Assembly: GCA_002403415.1 (NCBI GenBank)
Contig: DHHS01000093.1
Coordinates: 1-19,053, forward strand
Direction: 5' to 3'
Origin: Sphingomonas sp. UBA4766
GTDB taxonomy: Bacteria > Pseudomonadota > Alphaproteobacteria > Sphingomonadales > Sphingomonadaceae
Length of the DNA: 19,053 nucleotides
The translations under genes and the position numbers were made by a program. Under the pieces are notes generated by a model. The model did no database searches. It saw only the letters and a program-made list of their open reading frames with translations, and had not been told where the DNA came from. Below are positions 7,561 through 14,866 of this stretch, piece by piece (positions within the stretch are counted from its first letter, which is position 1; each line of letters begins with the position of its first letter).

Positions 7561-7722
7561 ATGGGAACGTTTGGTATCGACATTGGTCAAATCGCGGAAC
7601 TTGGCACGCAAGTGGCCCTCACTGGCGCGATTCGCATGGGCGAAATGGTTGCCGATGATGTGTTCGAACTCATCGTCGCGATCGCGGTGATCGTTTACGA
7701 AGCGGACCCCGGCCTTTTCTGA
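7561..7722 (+). CDS. 53-aa peptide of unknown function, first gene of a three-gene cassette
   Basis: The protein starts MGTFGIDIGQIAELGTQVAL and ends EADPGLF. It has a strong ribosome binding site (GAGGGAGAG, about 6 nt before the ATG), and its TGA lies 2 nt before the ATG of the next gene, so it is very likely translated and coupled. It has no Cys, only three Thr and no Ser, eight acidic residues and one Arg, so it is strongly acidic. Residues 34-46 (VFELIVAIAVIVY) form a hydrophobic stretch, short for a membrane span. I do not recognise the family. It could be a peptide substrate, a small membrane-associated subunit or a bacteriocin-like product; nothing in the sequence decides. Confidence 0.75.
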   Translation: MGTFGIDIGQIAELGTQVALTGAIRMGEMVADDVFELIVAIAVIVYEADPGLF

Positions 7723-7724
7723 TC

Positions 7725-8666
7725 ATGTCCGACACGGTGACGAGCGATGCCATCCTCTGGGCGGCGCAAGCGGATTCGGCGGAGCTGGCGCGCGACTGGC
7801 GTGCGAGCCCGCCACATCGACGCGCAATGAATCTGCTTGACGGACTGCGCGGGATGTCGGCCGGCACGGTCGCCGATGCCGTGACATCGCTGTTGATCGA
7901 CCCCGATTGGGTGCAGCAGCTTATGGCACCGCTGGTCACTGCACTTGCGCAAAATCCGTGGATCGACCCCCCCTTGCGATTCAGCCGTGATGCGCTGCGC
8001 ACGGGCGCGATCCTGATTGACCATCCGGCCGCGACGATTACGGCAGCGATTCTGTCGGCGGCGGTGCTGCGCGCGCAACCGCGGCCAAGCACCGTGGTCG
8101 TGCCGGGACGGCTGACGGTGGTGCGCTATCATCGCAGCGGGGGTGCTACGCTGTTGTTATGGCATGCCGGGCGCGAACATGCCGATTTTTCGGCCGCCAC
8201 TGCGTCGCCCGCGCAACCCGCAGGCGCGGTGCGGTTGAGCGATGGGCTGGTGCGGCGGATCGACGGGCGCACACATGGCCAGTTGATCGAAGACGCGCAG
8301 GCCGATGTCGTCACGCTGACCGCCAACATCCGGGCGGACAGTGCTACGCTGATGCGCGAATATGCAATCGACGACGGTCGACTGGTGCGGGTGGCGGCGA
8401 TCGACGATTCTGCATCCCGAACGCAAATGCTGGCCGCCTATCTGCGCGAGGCGGGTCGCACGGACGCCGCCGCAGCGTTCGCCCGCGCCAGCCATGACCC
8501 CGCGCCGTTCGTGCGCTGGGCTGTGATGCGCGAATGGCTCGCGCTCGATGCGGCCAGTGCGCTGCCCCGGCTGCGCGAGATGCTCGACGATCCAAACAGC
8601 GAAGTGCGCGCCGCCGCCGGGCGGACGATGCCGCTGGTCGCAGCGCAAATGCTATGCCCCGCCTGA
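7725..8666 (+). CDS. HEAT-repeat-containing protein of unknown function
   Basis: The product is 313 aa with no signal peptide. Residues about 1-115 are mostly helical. Residues about 122-232 are strand-rich (VVVPGRLTVVRYHRSG, ATLLLWHAG, DVVTLTANI, LMREYAIDDGRLVRVAAI), which resembles a small beta-sandwich. The C-terminus (about 246-311) has two HEAT-like helical repeats, the second with the typical LDDPNSEVRAAAGR at 287-300. HEAT repeats usually bind other proteins or peptides. The ATG is 2 nt after the peptide stop, and the stop lies inside the next gene (13-nt overlap), so all three are probably made together. No catalytic motif is recognised. Confidence 0.85.
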   Translation: MSDTVTSDAILWAAQADSAELARDWRASPPHRRAMNLLDGLRGMSAGTVADAVTSLLIDPDWVQQLMAPLVTALAQNPWIDPPLRFSRDALRTGAILIDHPAATITAAILSAAVLRAQPRPSTVVVPGRLTVVRYHRSGGATLLLWHAGREHADFSAATASPAQPAGAVRLSDGLVRRIDGRTHGQLIEDAQADVVTLTANIRADSATLMREYAIDDGRLVRVAAIDDSASRTQMLAAYLREAGRTDAAAAFARASHDPAPFVRWAVMREWLALDAASALPRLREMLDDPNSEVRAAAGRTMPLVAAQMLCPA

Positions 8667-9433
8667 TCGATCCGGGCGACGCGCCCGCCATTACGCTGGA
8701 CCAGGCGATCGACACCTTGGCTGCCAGCACCATCGATGTCCGCGATGAGGACGCGCTGGCGAGCCTTGGCCCGCTGCTCGCGCAATTGGGCCGTAACGAC
8801 CGGTTTCTGGGCGATCTGGCAATTACCGAGTTGAAGGACCGGCACCAGCGCCAGCAGCGCAACAGTTACGGCGCGCAAGTGATGATTTTGCGCCCCGGCG
8901 ATGGGCGGTTCATCATCCGCGCCAATTTCTGGCCTGCGTCCAATGACGCGTTGTTCCGCGCCAGCGGACCGCGCGCATTCTTCTATGGCTTTGCGCACGA
9001 CCATAATTTCCCATTCCTGACCTGCGGCTATTCGGGGCCGGGCTATTGGAGCGAGGATTTCGAGGTCGAGGACGCCGATGGCGATCAACCGCTGCTCCGC
9101 TTTGCCGGGCGGACCCGGCTCGATCCCGGCCGCCTTATGCTGTACCGTGCGCACTATGACGTGCATGTGCAGCACCCGCCCGACGCGCTGTCGGTGTCGC
9201 TCAACATCCTGGCACAGCACCCCGCACAGAAGTGGCGCGATCAGCGCCACTATGACGTTTCGCGGGGCACTGTCGTGCGCGCGATGACAACCGCGCCATC
9301 CGAGGTGCTGATCGCGCTGGCAGTGCATTTCGGCGGCGGCAATGGGATCGATCTGGCGACCTCGTTCGCCACCCAACACCCTTCCCCCCGGATGCGCGCG
9401 ACCGCCGCCGCTGCCCTTGCCGGCGGCAGTTGA
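8654..9433 (+). CDS. Cupin-like protein with His/Glu cluster, possible metal enzyme, function unknown
   Basis: The product is 259 aa. The central part (about 75-190) reads like a cupin/double-stranded beta-helix: HDH at 115-117, then GYSGPGYWSEDFEVE (125-139), then DPGRLMLYRAHYDVHVQHPP (157-176) with His167, His171 and His174, followed by the strand ALSVSLNIL. An HxH plus Glu plus later His is the usual metal-ligand arrangement of cupins, so a metal-dependent oxygenase or hydroxylase is possible (inference). The last about 45 residues (PSEVLIALAVHF ... MRATAAAALAGG) look like HEAT-type helices. The ATG at 8654 overlaps the end of the HEAT-repeat gene in another frame. The frame is open further upstream, but that part is Arg/Ala-rich shadow sequence. 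Confidence 0.8.
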   Translation: MPRLIDPGDAPAITLDQAIDTLAASTIDVRDEDALASLGPLLAQLGRNDRFLGDLAITELKDRHQRQQRNSYGAQVMILRPGDGRFIIRANFWPASNDALFRASGPRAFFYGFAHDHNFPFLTCGYSGPGYWSEDFEVEDADGDQPLLRFAGRTRLDPGRLMLYRAHYDVHVQHPPDALSVSLNILAQHPAQKWRDQRHYDVSRGTVVRAMTTAPSEVLIALAVHFGGGNGIDLATSFATQHPSPRMRATAAAALAGGS

Positions 9434-9489
9434 TCCGAAACGGAGTCAATCACCATCGCCGGGCCGGTCGTGCGGGCTAGAGTGACGTC

Positions 9490-10143
9490 ATGTTGTCTGC
9501 CTGCCTCGCCCTTGACCGGCCCAGCCTTGCCGATGCGCTTGCAGATCGCGGCATCAGAACGGTGACCGCCCCGCATGATGCGCCGTTGCTGATCGGCGAT
9601 GGCAGCACCTGTCCATCGGGAGCTCCGATGCCAAAAGGGCAGCAGCAGTGGCCGCACGCGCTCCTCCTCGTCGTCGATGGCGACGAAGATGCGGTGATCG
9701 CCGCGATTGACTCCGGCGCCGATGATGCCACGCGCGCCGATGCGAGTGATCAACTAATCGCCGCACGTGCAGCCTCGCTGATCCGGCGCAGCGTTCCGCG
9801 CCACTTGACGCTCGGCGATCTCGTGATTGACCTGGTGGAGCGGCAAGTCTGGCGGGCGGCACGCGCGATTGATCTAAGGCCGCGCGAATTTCGGCTGTTA
9901 CGGGTGCTGGCTGAGCGGCCCAGCCAGACCGTTGATCGGGCGACCTTGCTCAAAATGGTATGCGGCATCGGCTTTGATCCGGGCACCAACGTACTCGACG
10001 TCCATGTTTCGCGGTTGCGCGCCAAGCTTGACCGGGGCTTTGCCAACCCACTGCTCGTGACGGAAAAAGGGGTTGGCTATCGACTGGCCGCTGCGCCAGC
10101 CCCAACTTCGCGCCCGACTTCGCGATTGATGCACGCACGCTAG
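9490..10143 (+). CDS. OmpR-type winged-helix transcriptional regulator with degenerate receiver domain
   Basis: The product is 217 aa. Residues about 106-201 form a Trans_reg_C DNA-binding domain: LTLGDLVIDL, then AIDLRPREFRLLRVLAERP, then the recognition-helix region NVLDVHVSRLRAKLD (167-181) and EKGVGYRL. Residues 1-100 keep the outline of a receiver (HALLLVVDGDED at 56-67; DSGADDATRADASDQL at 74-89), but the N-terminal acidic pair is absent and the conserved Lys before the last helix is lost. It is therefore probably not controlled by ordinary phosphorylation. No histidine kinase gene is near. It lies 56 nt after the cupin-like gene on the same strand and may regulate that cassette (inference). 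Confidence 0.87.
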   Translation: MLSACLALDRPSLADALADRGIRTVTAPHDAPLLIGDGSTCPSGAPMPKGQQQWPHALLLVVDGDEDAVIAAIDSGADDATRADASDQLIAARAASLIRRSVPRHLTLGDLVIDLVERQVWRAARAIDLRPREFRLLRVLAERPSQTVDRATLLKMVCGIGFDPGTNVLDVHVSRLRAKLDRGFANPLLVTEKGVGYRLAAAPAPTSRPTSRLMHAR

Positions 10144-10187
10144 CCGGTTAGCCTGCTCCCAAATTACCATAAAAGGGGAGAGGATTT

Positions 10188-11729
10188 ATGCACCCCAGCA
10201 TGCACGCAGCGGCCACACCCGACAAACCCGCGCTGATCGTCGCCGAAACGGGTGAAACCATCAGCTATGCCGCCCTTGATGCCGCGTCCAACCGCGCCGC
10301 ACACCTGTTTCGCATCGCCGGGCTGGCCAGCGGCGACACGGTCGCGCTGTTGCTCGACAATATCCCCGCGTTCTTCGGACTGGTGTGGGGCGCGCAGCGC
10401 GCCGGGCTGTTTTACGTGTGCATCCCCGCCAAGCTCACGGCACCCGAAGTCGAGTATATCGTGCGCGACAGCGGCGCGCGGCTGATTATTGCCTCGGCCG
10501 CGATGCAGGGGGTAGCCGAAGCGCTCACCGACCTGCTTTCCGATGTTGCGCGCTACGTCATTGGCGGCGATGCGCGCGGCTGGGCGCGGTGGGAGGATGC
10601 GGTCACCCCGCTTCCCGATAGGCCGATTGCCGATGAGCGCGCAGGCACCGACATGCTCTATTCCTCTGGCACCACGGGGCGGCCAAAGGGGGTCCGCGTC
10701 GCCCTGCCCGAAGATCCGGCGATTGCCGCGCCGAATGTGCTGGTGATGCTGGCCAGCGCGCTTTACGGAATTGGGGCGAACAGCATCTACCTCTCACCCG
10801 CGCCGCTCTATCACGCCGCGCCCTTGCGCTGGTCGATGACCGTCATGCGCCACGGCGGCACGGTGGTGATGATGGAGCATTTCGAACCCGAGGCCGCGCT
10901 AGCCGCGATTGAGCGCTACCGCGTGAACACCAGCCAATGGGTGCCGACCCATTTCGTGCGGATGCTGAAACTCGATGCGGCGACCCGGGCGCGCTATGAC
11001 CTGTCCACCCTGAAGGTTGCGATCCATGCCGCTGCCCCCTGCCCCATTCCCGTCAAGGAAGCGATGATCGACTGGTGGGGGCCAGTGCTCTATGAATATT
11101 ATGCCGGTTCTGAAGGGAACGGACTGACCACGATCGATTCCGCGCAGTGGATGACGCACAAGGGCTCGGTCGGTAAGGCCGCCTATGGCCAACTCCATAT
11201 ATGCGACGATGCCGGCGCAGAATTGCCGCCGGGTGCGGAAGGCCTGATCTATTTCGGCGGCGGCGGCGCGTTTGAATATCACAATGACCCCGCCAAAACG
11301 GCCGAAGCGCGCCACCCGCAGGGGTGGACGACGCTAGGCGATATCGGCCGGGTGGATCAGGAGGGGTATCTTTACCTCACCGACCGCAAGAGCTTCATGA
11401 TTATCTCCGGCGGGGTGAACATCTATCCGCAAGAGATTGAGAACCGGCTCATCACCCATCCGCGCGTTGCCGATGTCGCGGTCATCGGCGGCCCCTGCCC
11501 CGATATGGGCGAGCGGGTGATCGCGGTGGTTCAGCCGGTCGACATGGCCGATGCGGGCGACGCGCTCGCCGCCGAGTTGACCGCATGGTGCCGCGCCGAA
11601 CTCTCGGGGGTCAAGACTCCGCGTCAGATCGACTTTGCCGCTGAATTACCACGCGCGCCGACCGGCAAGCTCTACAAGCGGTTGTTGCGCGATCGCTATT
11701 GGGGGAATAGCGACAGTCGTATCGTTTGA
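10188..11729 (+). CDS. Acyl-CoA synthetase (AMP-dependent ligase, ANL superfamily)
   Basis: The product is 513 aa. Motifs in order: P-loop LYSSGTTGRPKG (157-168), YEYYAGSEG (302-310), GD with Asp385 in TLGDIGRVDQEGYLYLTDRK, Arg400, then the hinge and SGGVNIYPQEIE (407-417), and the C-terminal catalytic Lys494 in APTGKLYKR. It activates a carboxylic acid to its CoA thioester with ATP; the acid is not known, though fatty acid, terpenoid or steroid-side-chain acids fit this subgroup. The start ATG follows GGGGAGAGG at good spacing. The crotonase gene begins 32 nt after its stop, so the two probably form an operon. Confidence 0.93.
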   Translation: MHPSMHAAATPDKPALIVAETGETISYAALDAASNRAAHLFRIAGLASGDTVALLLDNIPAFFGLVWGAQRAGLFYVCIPAKLTAPEVEYIVRDSGARLIIASAAMQGVAEALTDLLSDVARYVIGGDARGWARWEDAVTPLPDRPIADERAGTDMLYSSGTTGRPKGVRVALPEDPAIAAPNVLVMLASALYGIGANSIYLSPAPLYHAAPLRWSMTVMRHGGTVVMMEHFEPEAALAAIERYRVNTSQWVPTHFVRMLKLDAATRARYDLSTLKVAIHAAAPCPIPVKEAMIDWWGPVLYEYYAGSEGNGLTTIDSAQWMTHKGSVGKAAYGQLHICDDAGAELPPGAEGLIYFGGGGAFEYHNDPAKTAEARHPQGWTTLGDIGRVDQEGYLYLTDRKSFMIISGGVNIYPQEIENRLITHPRVADVAVIGGPCPDMGERVIAVVQPVDMADAGDALAAELTAWCRAELSGVKTPRQIDFAAELPRAPTGKLYKRLLRDRYWGNSDSRIV

Positions 11730-11761
11730 ATGCGTCCCCGCCCAGAGAGGAACCGAGAGCC

Positions 11762-12544
11762 ATGGAAAACCGCATCCGCATCAGTGTCGCCGACCATGTC
11801 GCCGATGTGAAATTAACCCGTGGCGACAAGATGAACGCACTCGACCCGGAAATGTTCGCGCAGATCGCCAATGCGATCGACCAGATTGAGCATATGCCAC
11901 AGGTCCGCTGCGTCGTGCTGTCGGGCGAGGGGCGCGCGTTTTGCGCCGGGCTCGACATGGCGAGCATGGCATCCGGCGGGACCGGCGCGTCGCTGGCGGA
12001 GCGCACCCATGGCCTTGCCAATGGCCCGCAGCACGCCGCCTGGGGCTGGCGCACGCTTGCGGTGCCGGTGATTGCGGCCGTCCACGGAGTGGCCTTTGGC
12101 GGGGGTTTTCAGATCATGTCGGGGGCCGACATCCGCATTGCCGCCCCCCATACCCGCTTTTCGATCCGCGAAGTGCATTGGGGGCTGGTGCCCGATATGG
12201 GCGGGCTGGCGCTGTGGCGAGGGCTGGCGCGCGATGATGTGCTGCGCGAGCTGACCTATACCGCGCGCGAGTTTGACGCCGATGAAGCGCTCGCGCTCGG
12301 CTTTGTGACGCGGGTAGTAGCGGATCCCTATACCGAGGCGCATGCGCTCGCCGCGCAGATCGCCGCCCGCAATCCAGAGGCGGTGCGCGGCTCGAAAAAG
12401 CTTTTCAACCTGCAACCCGATCTCGACAGCGCCGCCATTCTGCAGGCCGAAAGCGACGTGCAACTCGGCGTGATCCGCCGTCCCAATCAGGTCGAAGCGG
12501 TCATGGCGAACATGCAGAAGCGCGCCGCTGTGTTTGTGGATTAA
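11762..12544 (+). CDS. Enoyl-CoA hydratase/isomerase (crotonase) family protein
   Basis: The product is 260 aa. The oxyanion-hole segments are FCAGLDM (60-66) and GVAFGGGF (109-116). In place of the first hydratase glutamate (rat Glu144, in GGGCEL) there is Gln117; the second (Glu164) corresponds to Glu137. Asp145, eight residues on, matches the Glu196/Asp204 spacing of dienoyl-CoA isomerase, so isomerase-type chemistry is more likely than simple hydration (inference from remembered rat enzymes). I chose the ATG at 11762-11764 with GAGAGG upstream; a TTG in frame at 11726 overlaps the preceding stop and adds no domain. It follows the acyl-CoA synthetase in a likely operon. Confidence 0.92.
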   Translation: MENRIRISVADHVADVKLTRGDKMNALDPEMFAQIANAIDQIEHMPQVRCVVLSGEGRAFCAGLDMASMASGGTGASLAERTHGLANGPQHAAWGWRTLAVPVIAAVHGVAFGGGFQIMSGADIRIAAPHTRFSIREVHWGLVPDMGGLALWRGLARDDVLRELTYTAREFDADEALALGFVTRVVADPYTEAHALAAQIAARNPEAVRGSKKLFNLQPDLDSAAILQAESDVQLGVIRRPNQVEAVMANMQKRAAVFVD

Positions 12545-12578
12545 CGGCGGCGCACGCGCGAGGGGAGCACACAACCGC

Positions 12579-12607
12579 ATTGGGGCGGCATCGCCGAACA
12601 ACCCAAT
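12579..12607 (+). repeat. Nested inverted repeat after the crotonase gene
   Basis: ATTGGG (12579-12584) pairs with CCCAAT (12602-12607), and between them GGCG-GCAT-CGCC forms an inner stem. It begins 34 nt after the crotonase stop in the 192-nt gap before the reductase gene. No T-run follows, so it is not a classical intrinsic terminator; it may stabilise the 3' end or have no function. The rest of the gap shows no clear promoter, although an AT-richer stretch at about 12660-12736 is where one would be expected. Confidence 0.35.
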
Positions 12608-12736
12608 CCGGGGCGCGATGCGACGGAGCCCGGTCGCCGCCTCGCCCGCCCGACCCCAAGAATTCGAAATACTTCCCGACCAAATGTTGCAATTGCTACA
12701 TCCGATTGACGCTCTCAAATTGGATCGGAAACGGCA

Positions 12737-13843
12737 ATGTCATCGAACACAATTTCGACCGCTGCTTCTGATTGGCGACAGTTGCGCGTCTGTAAAATCG
12801 TCCAGGAAAGCGCTGTAATTAAGTCATTTTACTTCGAATCTGTGGATGGAGAGCCGGTCTCGATCCACCGCGCCGGACAACATTTGCCGATTCGCTTGCC
12901 CCAACCCGACGGTGAGCCACCCCTATTGCGCACGTATACGGTTTCGATTGCCCCCTCTGCCGCGCAACTGCGCATCAGCGTGCGCAAACTTGGTGTCGGT
13001 TCAAGCTATCTGCATGAAACAATTGCCGTCGGCGACATCATTGAGTGCCGCGCGCCAGCGGGCGACTTTATTATCGACACCGCCCCCGCGCACCCGGTCG
13101 TGATGATTGCAGCAGGCGTGGGGATCACACCGATACTGGCGATGATCGGCCACCTTGTCGATGAAGGCGAACGCACCGGCGCGATGCGGCCCATCACTTT
13201 CTTTTATGCCGCCCGCAACAGGGCCGAGCGCGGCTTTGATGGCGAGCTGGCCGATCTTGCCCAGCGGTCAAAGGGCAAATTGACGATCATCCGCTTGCTT
13301 CAGGATACTGAAGGCGCGGCGATCGGTGACGATTATGAGGAACAGGGCATTCTGTCGCCCGCCATTCTGGAAAAATATCTGGGCTTTCAGCTCTATGACT
13401 TTTACCTATGCGGTCCGCCTGGCTTTATGCAGGCGGTTTATGACGCGTTGACCAGTCACGGCGTTGCCGATCATCGCATTTTCGCCGAAGCCTTTGGCCC
13501 AGCCTCGCTCAAGCGGCAGCTTGCCCCCGGCCCGCAACCGCAAACGTCAATACCCTCGACGCTGCCGGTCGATATCGTCTTTAACGCGGCGGGCGACACC
13601 GGCGTCTGGGCGCCGGGCGCCGGGAGTTTGCTCGAATTCGCCGAAAGCGCGGGGCTGACGCCCGAATTCGGATGCCGCGTGGGTGCCTGTGGCGCGTGCA
13701 AGACCAAGCTGGTCGCCGGTGACGTCGCCTACATCCGGGAAACTTCGGCTGCACATGCTGATGATGAAGTGCTAATCTGCAGTGCAGTGCCCGCTGCCGC
13801 TGCCGAGGGGGCTGTCAACAAACTCGTTCTCGCAATTCGTTAA
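12737..13843 (+). CDS. Flavin-dependent reductase with C-terminal [2Fe-2S] ferredoxin domain
   Basis: The product is 368 aa. Residues about 15-115 form the FAD/FMN-binding barrel with RTYTVS at 65-70. Residues about 118-255 form the NAD(P)H-binding domain with AAGVGITPI (125-133) and YLCGPPGFM (223-231). Residues about 277-368 form a plant-type ferredoxin with Cys313, Cys318, Cys321 and Cys348. It passes electrons from NAD(P)H through flavin and the iron-sulfur cluster to a partner. The layout matches the phthalate dioxygenase reductase group and the reductases of oxygenases or hybrid-cluster proteins. There is no MOSC domain. No oxygenase partner lies next to it; the chlorite-dismutase-like gene begins 22 nt after it. 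The Shine-Dalgarno is weak (GGAAAC). Confidence 0.92.
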   Translation: MSSNTISTAASDWRQLRVCKIVQESAVIKSFYFESVDGEPVSIHRAGQHLPIRLPQPDGEPPLLRTYTVSIAPSAAQLRISVRKLGVGSSYLHETIAVGDIIECRAPAGDFIIDTAPAHPVVMIAAGVGITPILAMIGHLVDEGERTGAMRPITFFYAARNRAERGFDGELADLAQRSKGKLTIIRLLQDTEGAAIGDDYEEQGILSPAILEKYLGFQLYDFYLCGPPGFMQAVYDALTSHGVADHRIFAEAFGPASLKRQLAPGPQPQTSIPSTLPVDIVFNAAGDTGVWAPGAGSLLEFAESAGLTPEFGCRVGACGACKTKLVAGDVAYIRETSAAHADDEVLICSAVPAAAAEGAVNKLVLAIR

Positions 13844-13864
13844 ACCCAGCAAAGGTGGGGTATC

Positions 13865-14422
13865 ATGACCGAACGCGCACCAATCACACTCAGCCGGTTT
13901 GTCGGGGGCGATTCCGGGCAATGGAAAATCACGTCGATCTGCGAATTTCGCGGCGCAGGCCTGCCCATGGCAAAGTTTCTGGCGATTGATACCGATTCGG
14001 GGCCCGGTGCGCCGGCGTGGACCTTGCTCGGCGCGGGCAGCAACCTGCGCTACACTACCGCAACCGAGTTGGTCGAAATCCGGGCCAAGCAGGAGGGCCT
14101 GGGACGTCCCGCCTCGACCCGGGCGGCGCTGATCCCGATCCGCAAATCGGCTGAATGGTGGGAAATGGCACAGGATGAGCGGCGCTCCGTTTATGAACGT
14201 GGATCTCATTTGCCGATCGGGCTTGATTACCTGCCCGGCGTCGCGCGCAAACTATATCATTCGCGCGACCATGGTGAAGCGTTTGATTTCCTGACCTGGT
14301 TCGAATTCGCGCCCGATCAGGAAGAAGCGTTCGACCATATGCTGATCCGGTTGCGTGCCTGCGCTGAATGGGAATTTGTCGACCGCGAAGTCGATATCCG
14401 ACTGACGCGCGTCAAAGCATGA
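13865..14422 (+). CDS. Chlorite dismutase family protein (heme-binding Cld/HemQ-like fold)
   Basis: The product is 185 aa, the size of short Cld proteins. The family pattern is visible: a Trp/Met/Arg segment SAEWWEMAQDERR (95-107), a His before GLDYLPGVARKLYHSRD (119-135), then FDFLTWFEF (140-148) and the final REVDIRL (174-180). His132 is a likely proximal heme ligand. Thirteen residues further, where chlorite-degrading enzymes carry the distal Arg, there is Trp145, so true chlorite dismutation is unlikely. The start ATG has a good AGGTGGGG site. It is 22 nt after the [2Fe-2S] reductase gene and probably cotranscribed with it, which suggests a shared redox or heme role (inference). Its last 11 nt overlap the convergent thioesterase gene. 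Confidence 0.8.
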   Translation: MTERAPITLSRFVGGDSGQWKITSICEFRGAGLPMAKFLAIDTDSGPGAPAWTLLGAGSNLRYTTATELVEIRAKQEGLGRPASTRAALIPIRKSAEWWEMAQDERRSVYERGSHLPIGLDYLPGVARKLYHSRDHGEAFDFLTWFEFAPDQEEAFDHMLIRLRACAEWEFVDREVDIRLTRVKA

Positions 14423-14858
14423 CGCCGTCACCACGCACCTGCCACCGGGCGAGCGCGGCGCGATAGTCACCGGGCAGCGCGGTTGCCCCGCCCGCGCTGC
14501 TCATCACCACCACGGTGTCGCACGTCGCAATGGGCTGGCCATGCTGGAACGCGGCGGACAGGATCGTCCAGCTCCGCGTGCCGACCGCGCCGATGCCGCT
14601 TGCGACCACGACATCGGCGGGAAAATGTCCCTCGCCCAGATAGTTGATAACGACTTGCGCGACCAGCCAGCGCGCCTGCGCTCGCCAGGCGTCCAGGCCC
14701 GACGCTTGGTTAAACTTGATGCGCCCGCTCTCCAGAATCGCGGCCATGCCGACATTGTTGATATGGCCAAGCACATCCAGGTCCTGAAACCGGGTCTGAA
14801 TCACCTCGTGATGCGGATAGGCGTCGGGCGACAGCCGCCAAGGCTCGGGGCGGGGCAT
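14412..14858 (-). CDS. Acyl-CoA thioesterase, 4-hydroxybenzoyl-CoA thioesterase (4HBT) type
   Basis: The product is 148 aa. The motif TRFQDLDVLGHINNV (22-36) contains the characteristic acidic residue and HxNN, followed by the central helix AILESGRIKF (40-49), typical of YbgC/FadM-type hotdog thioesterases. It would hydrolyse acyl-CoA esters in the cytoplasm. It begins 8 nt after the stop of the DUF1993 gene, so the two form an operon. It converges on the chlorite-dismutase-like gene with an 11-nt overlap and no room for a terminator between them. Confidence 0.88.
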   Translation of the reverse strand: MPRPEPWRLSPDAYPHHEVIQTRFQDLDVLGHINNVGMAAILESGRIKFNQASGLDAWRAQARWLVAQVVINYLGEGHFPADVVVASGIGAVGTRSWTILSAAFQHGQPIATCDTVVVMSSAGGATALPGDYRAALARWQVRGDGVML

Positions 14859-14866
14859 GGCAGCGC

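Noticed and set aside
8438..9379. 313-codon minus-strand frame opposite the cupin-like gene
   Set aside because: Considered because the plus-strand gene is of unknown family, but the plus frame has ordered motifs and operon coupling, whereas this one is Arg/Gln/Ala-rich with no motif.
7561..9433. Toxin-antitoxin or lasso-peptide interpretation of the small-peptide cassette
   Set aside because: The partner proteins are long and lack toxin or antitoxin features, and there is no transglutaminase-like protease or asparagine-synthetase-like cyclase as lasso clusters require.
7725..9433. Transposase or mobile element interpretation of the two unknown genes
   Set aside because: No DDE or HUH motif, no terminal inverted repeats or target duplications seen, and base composition matches the neighbours.
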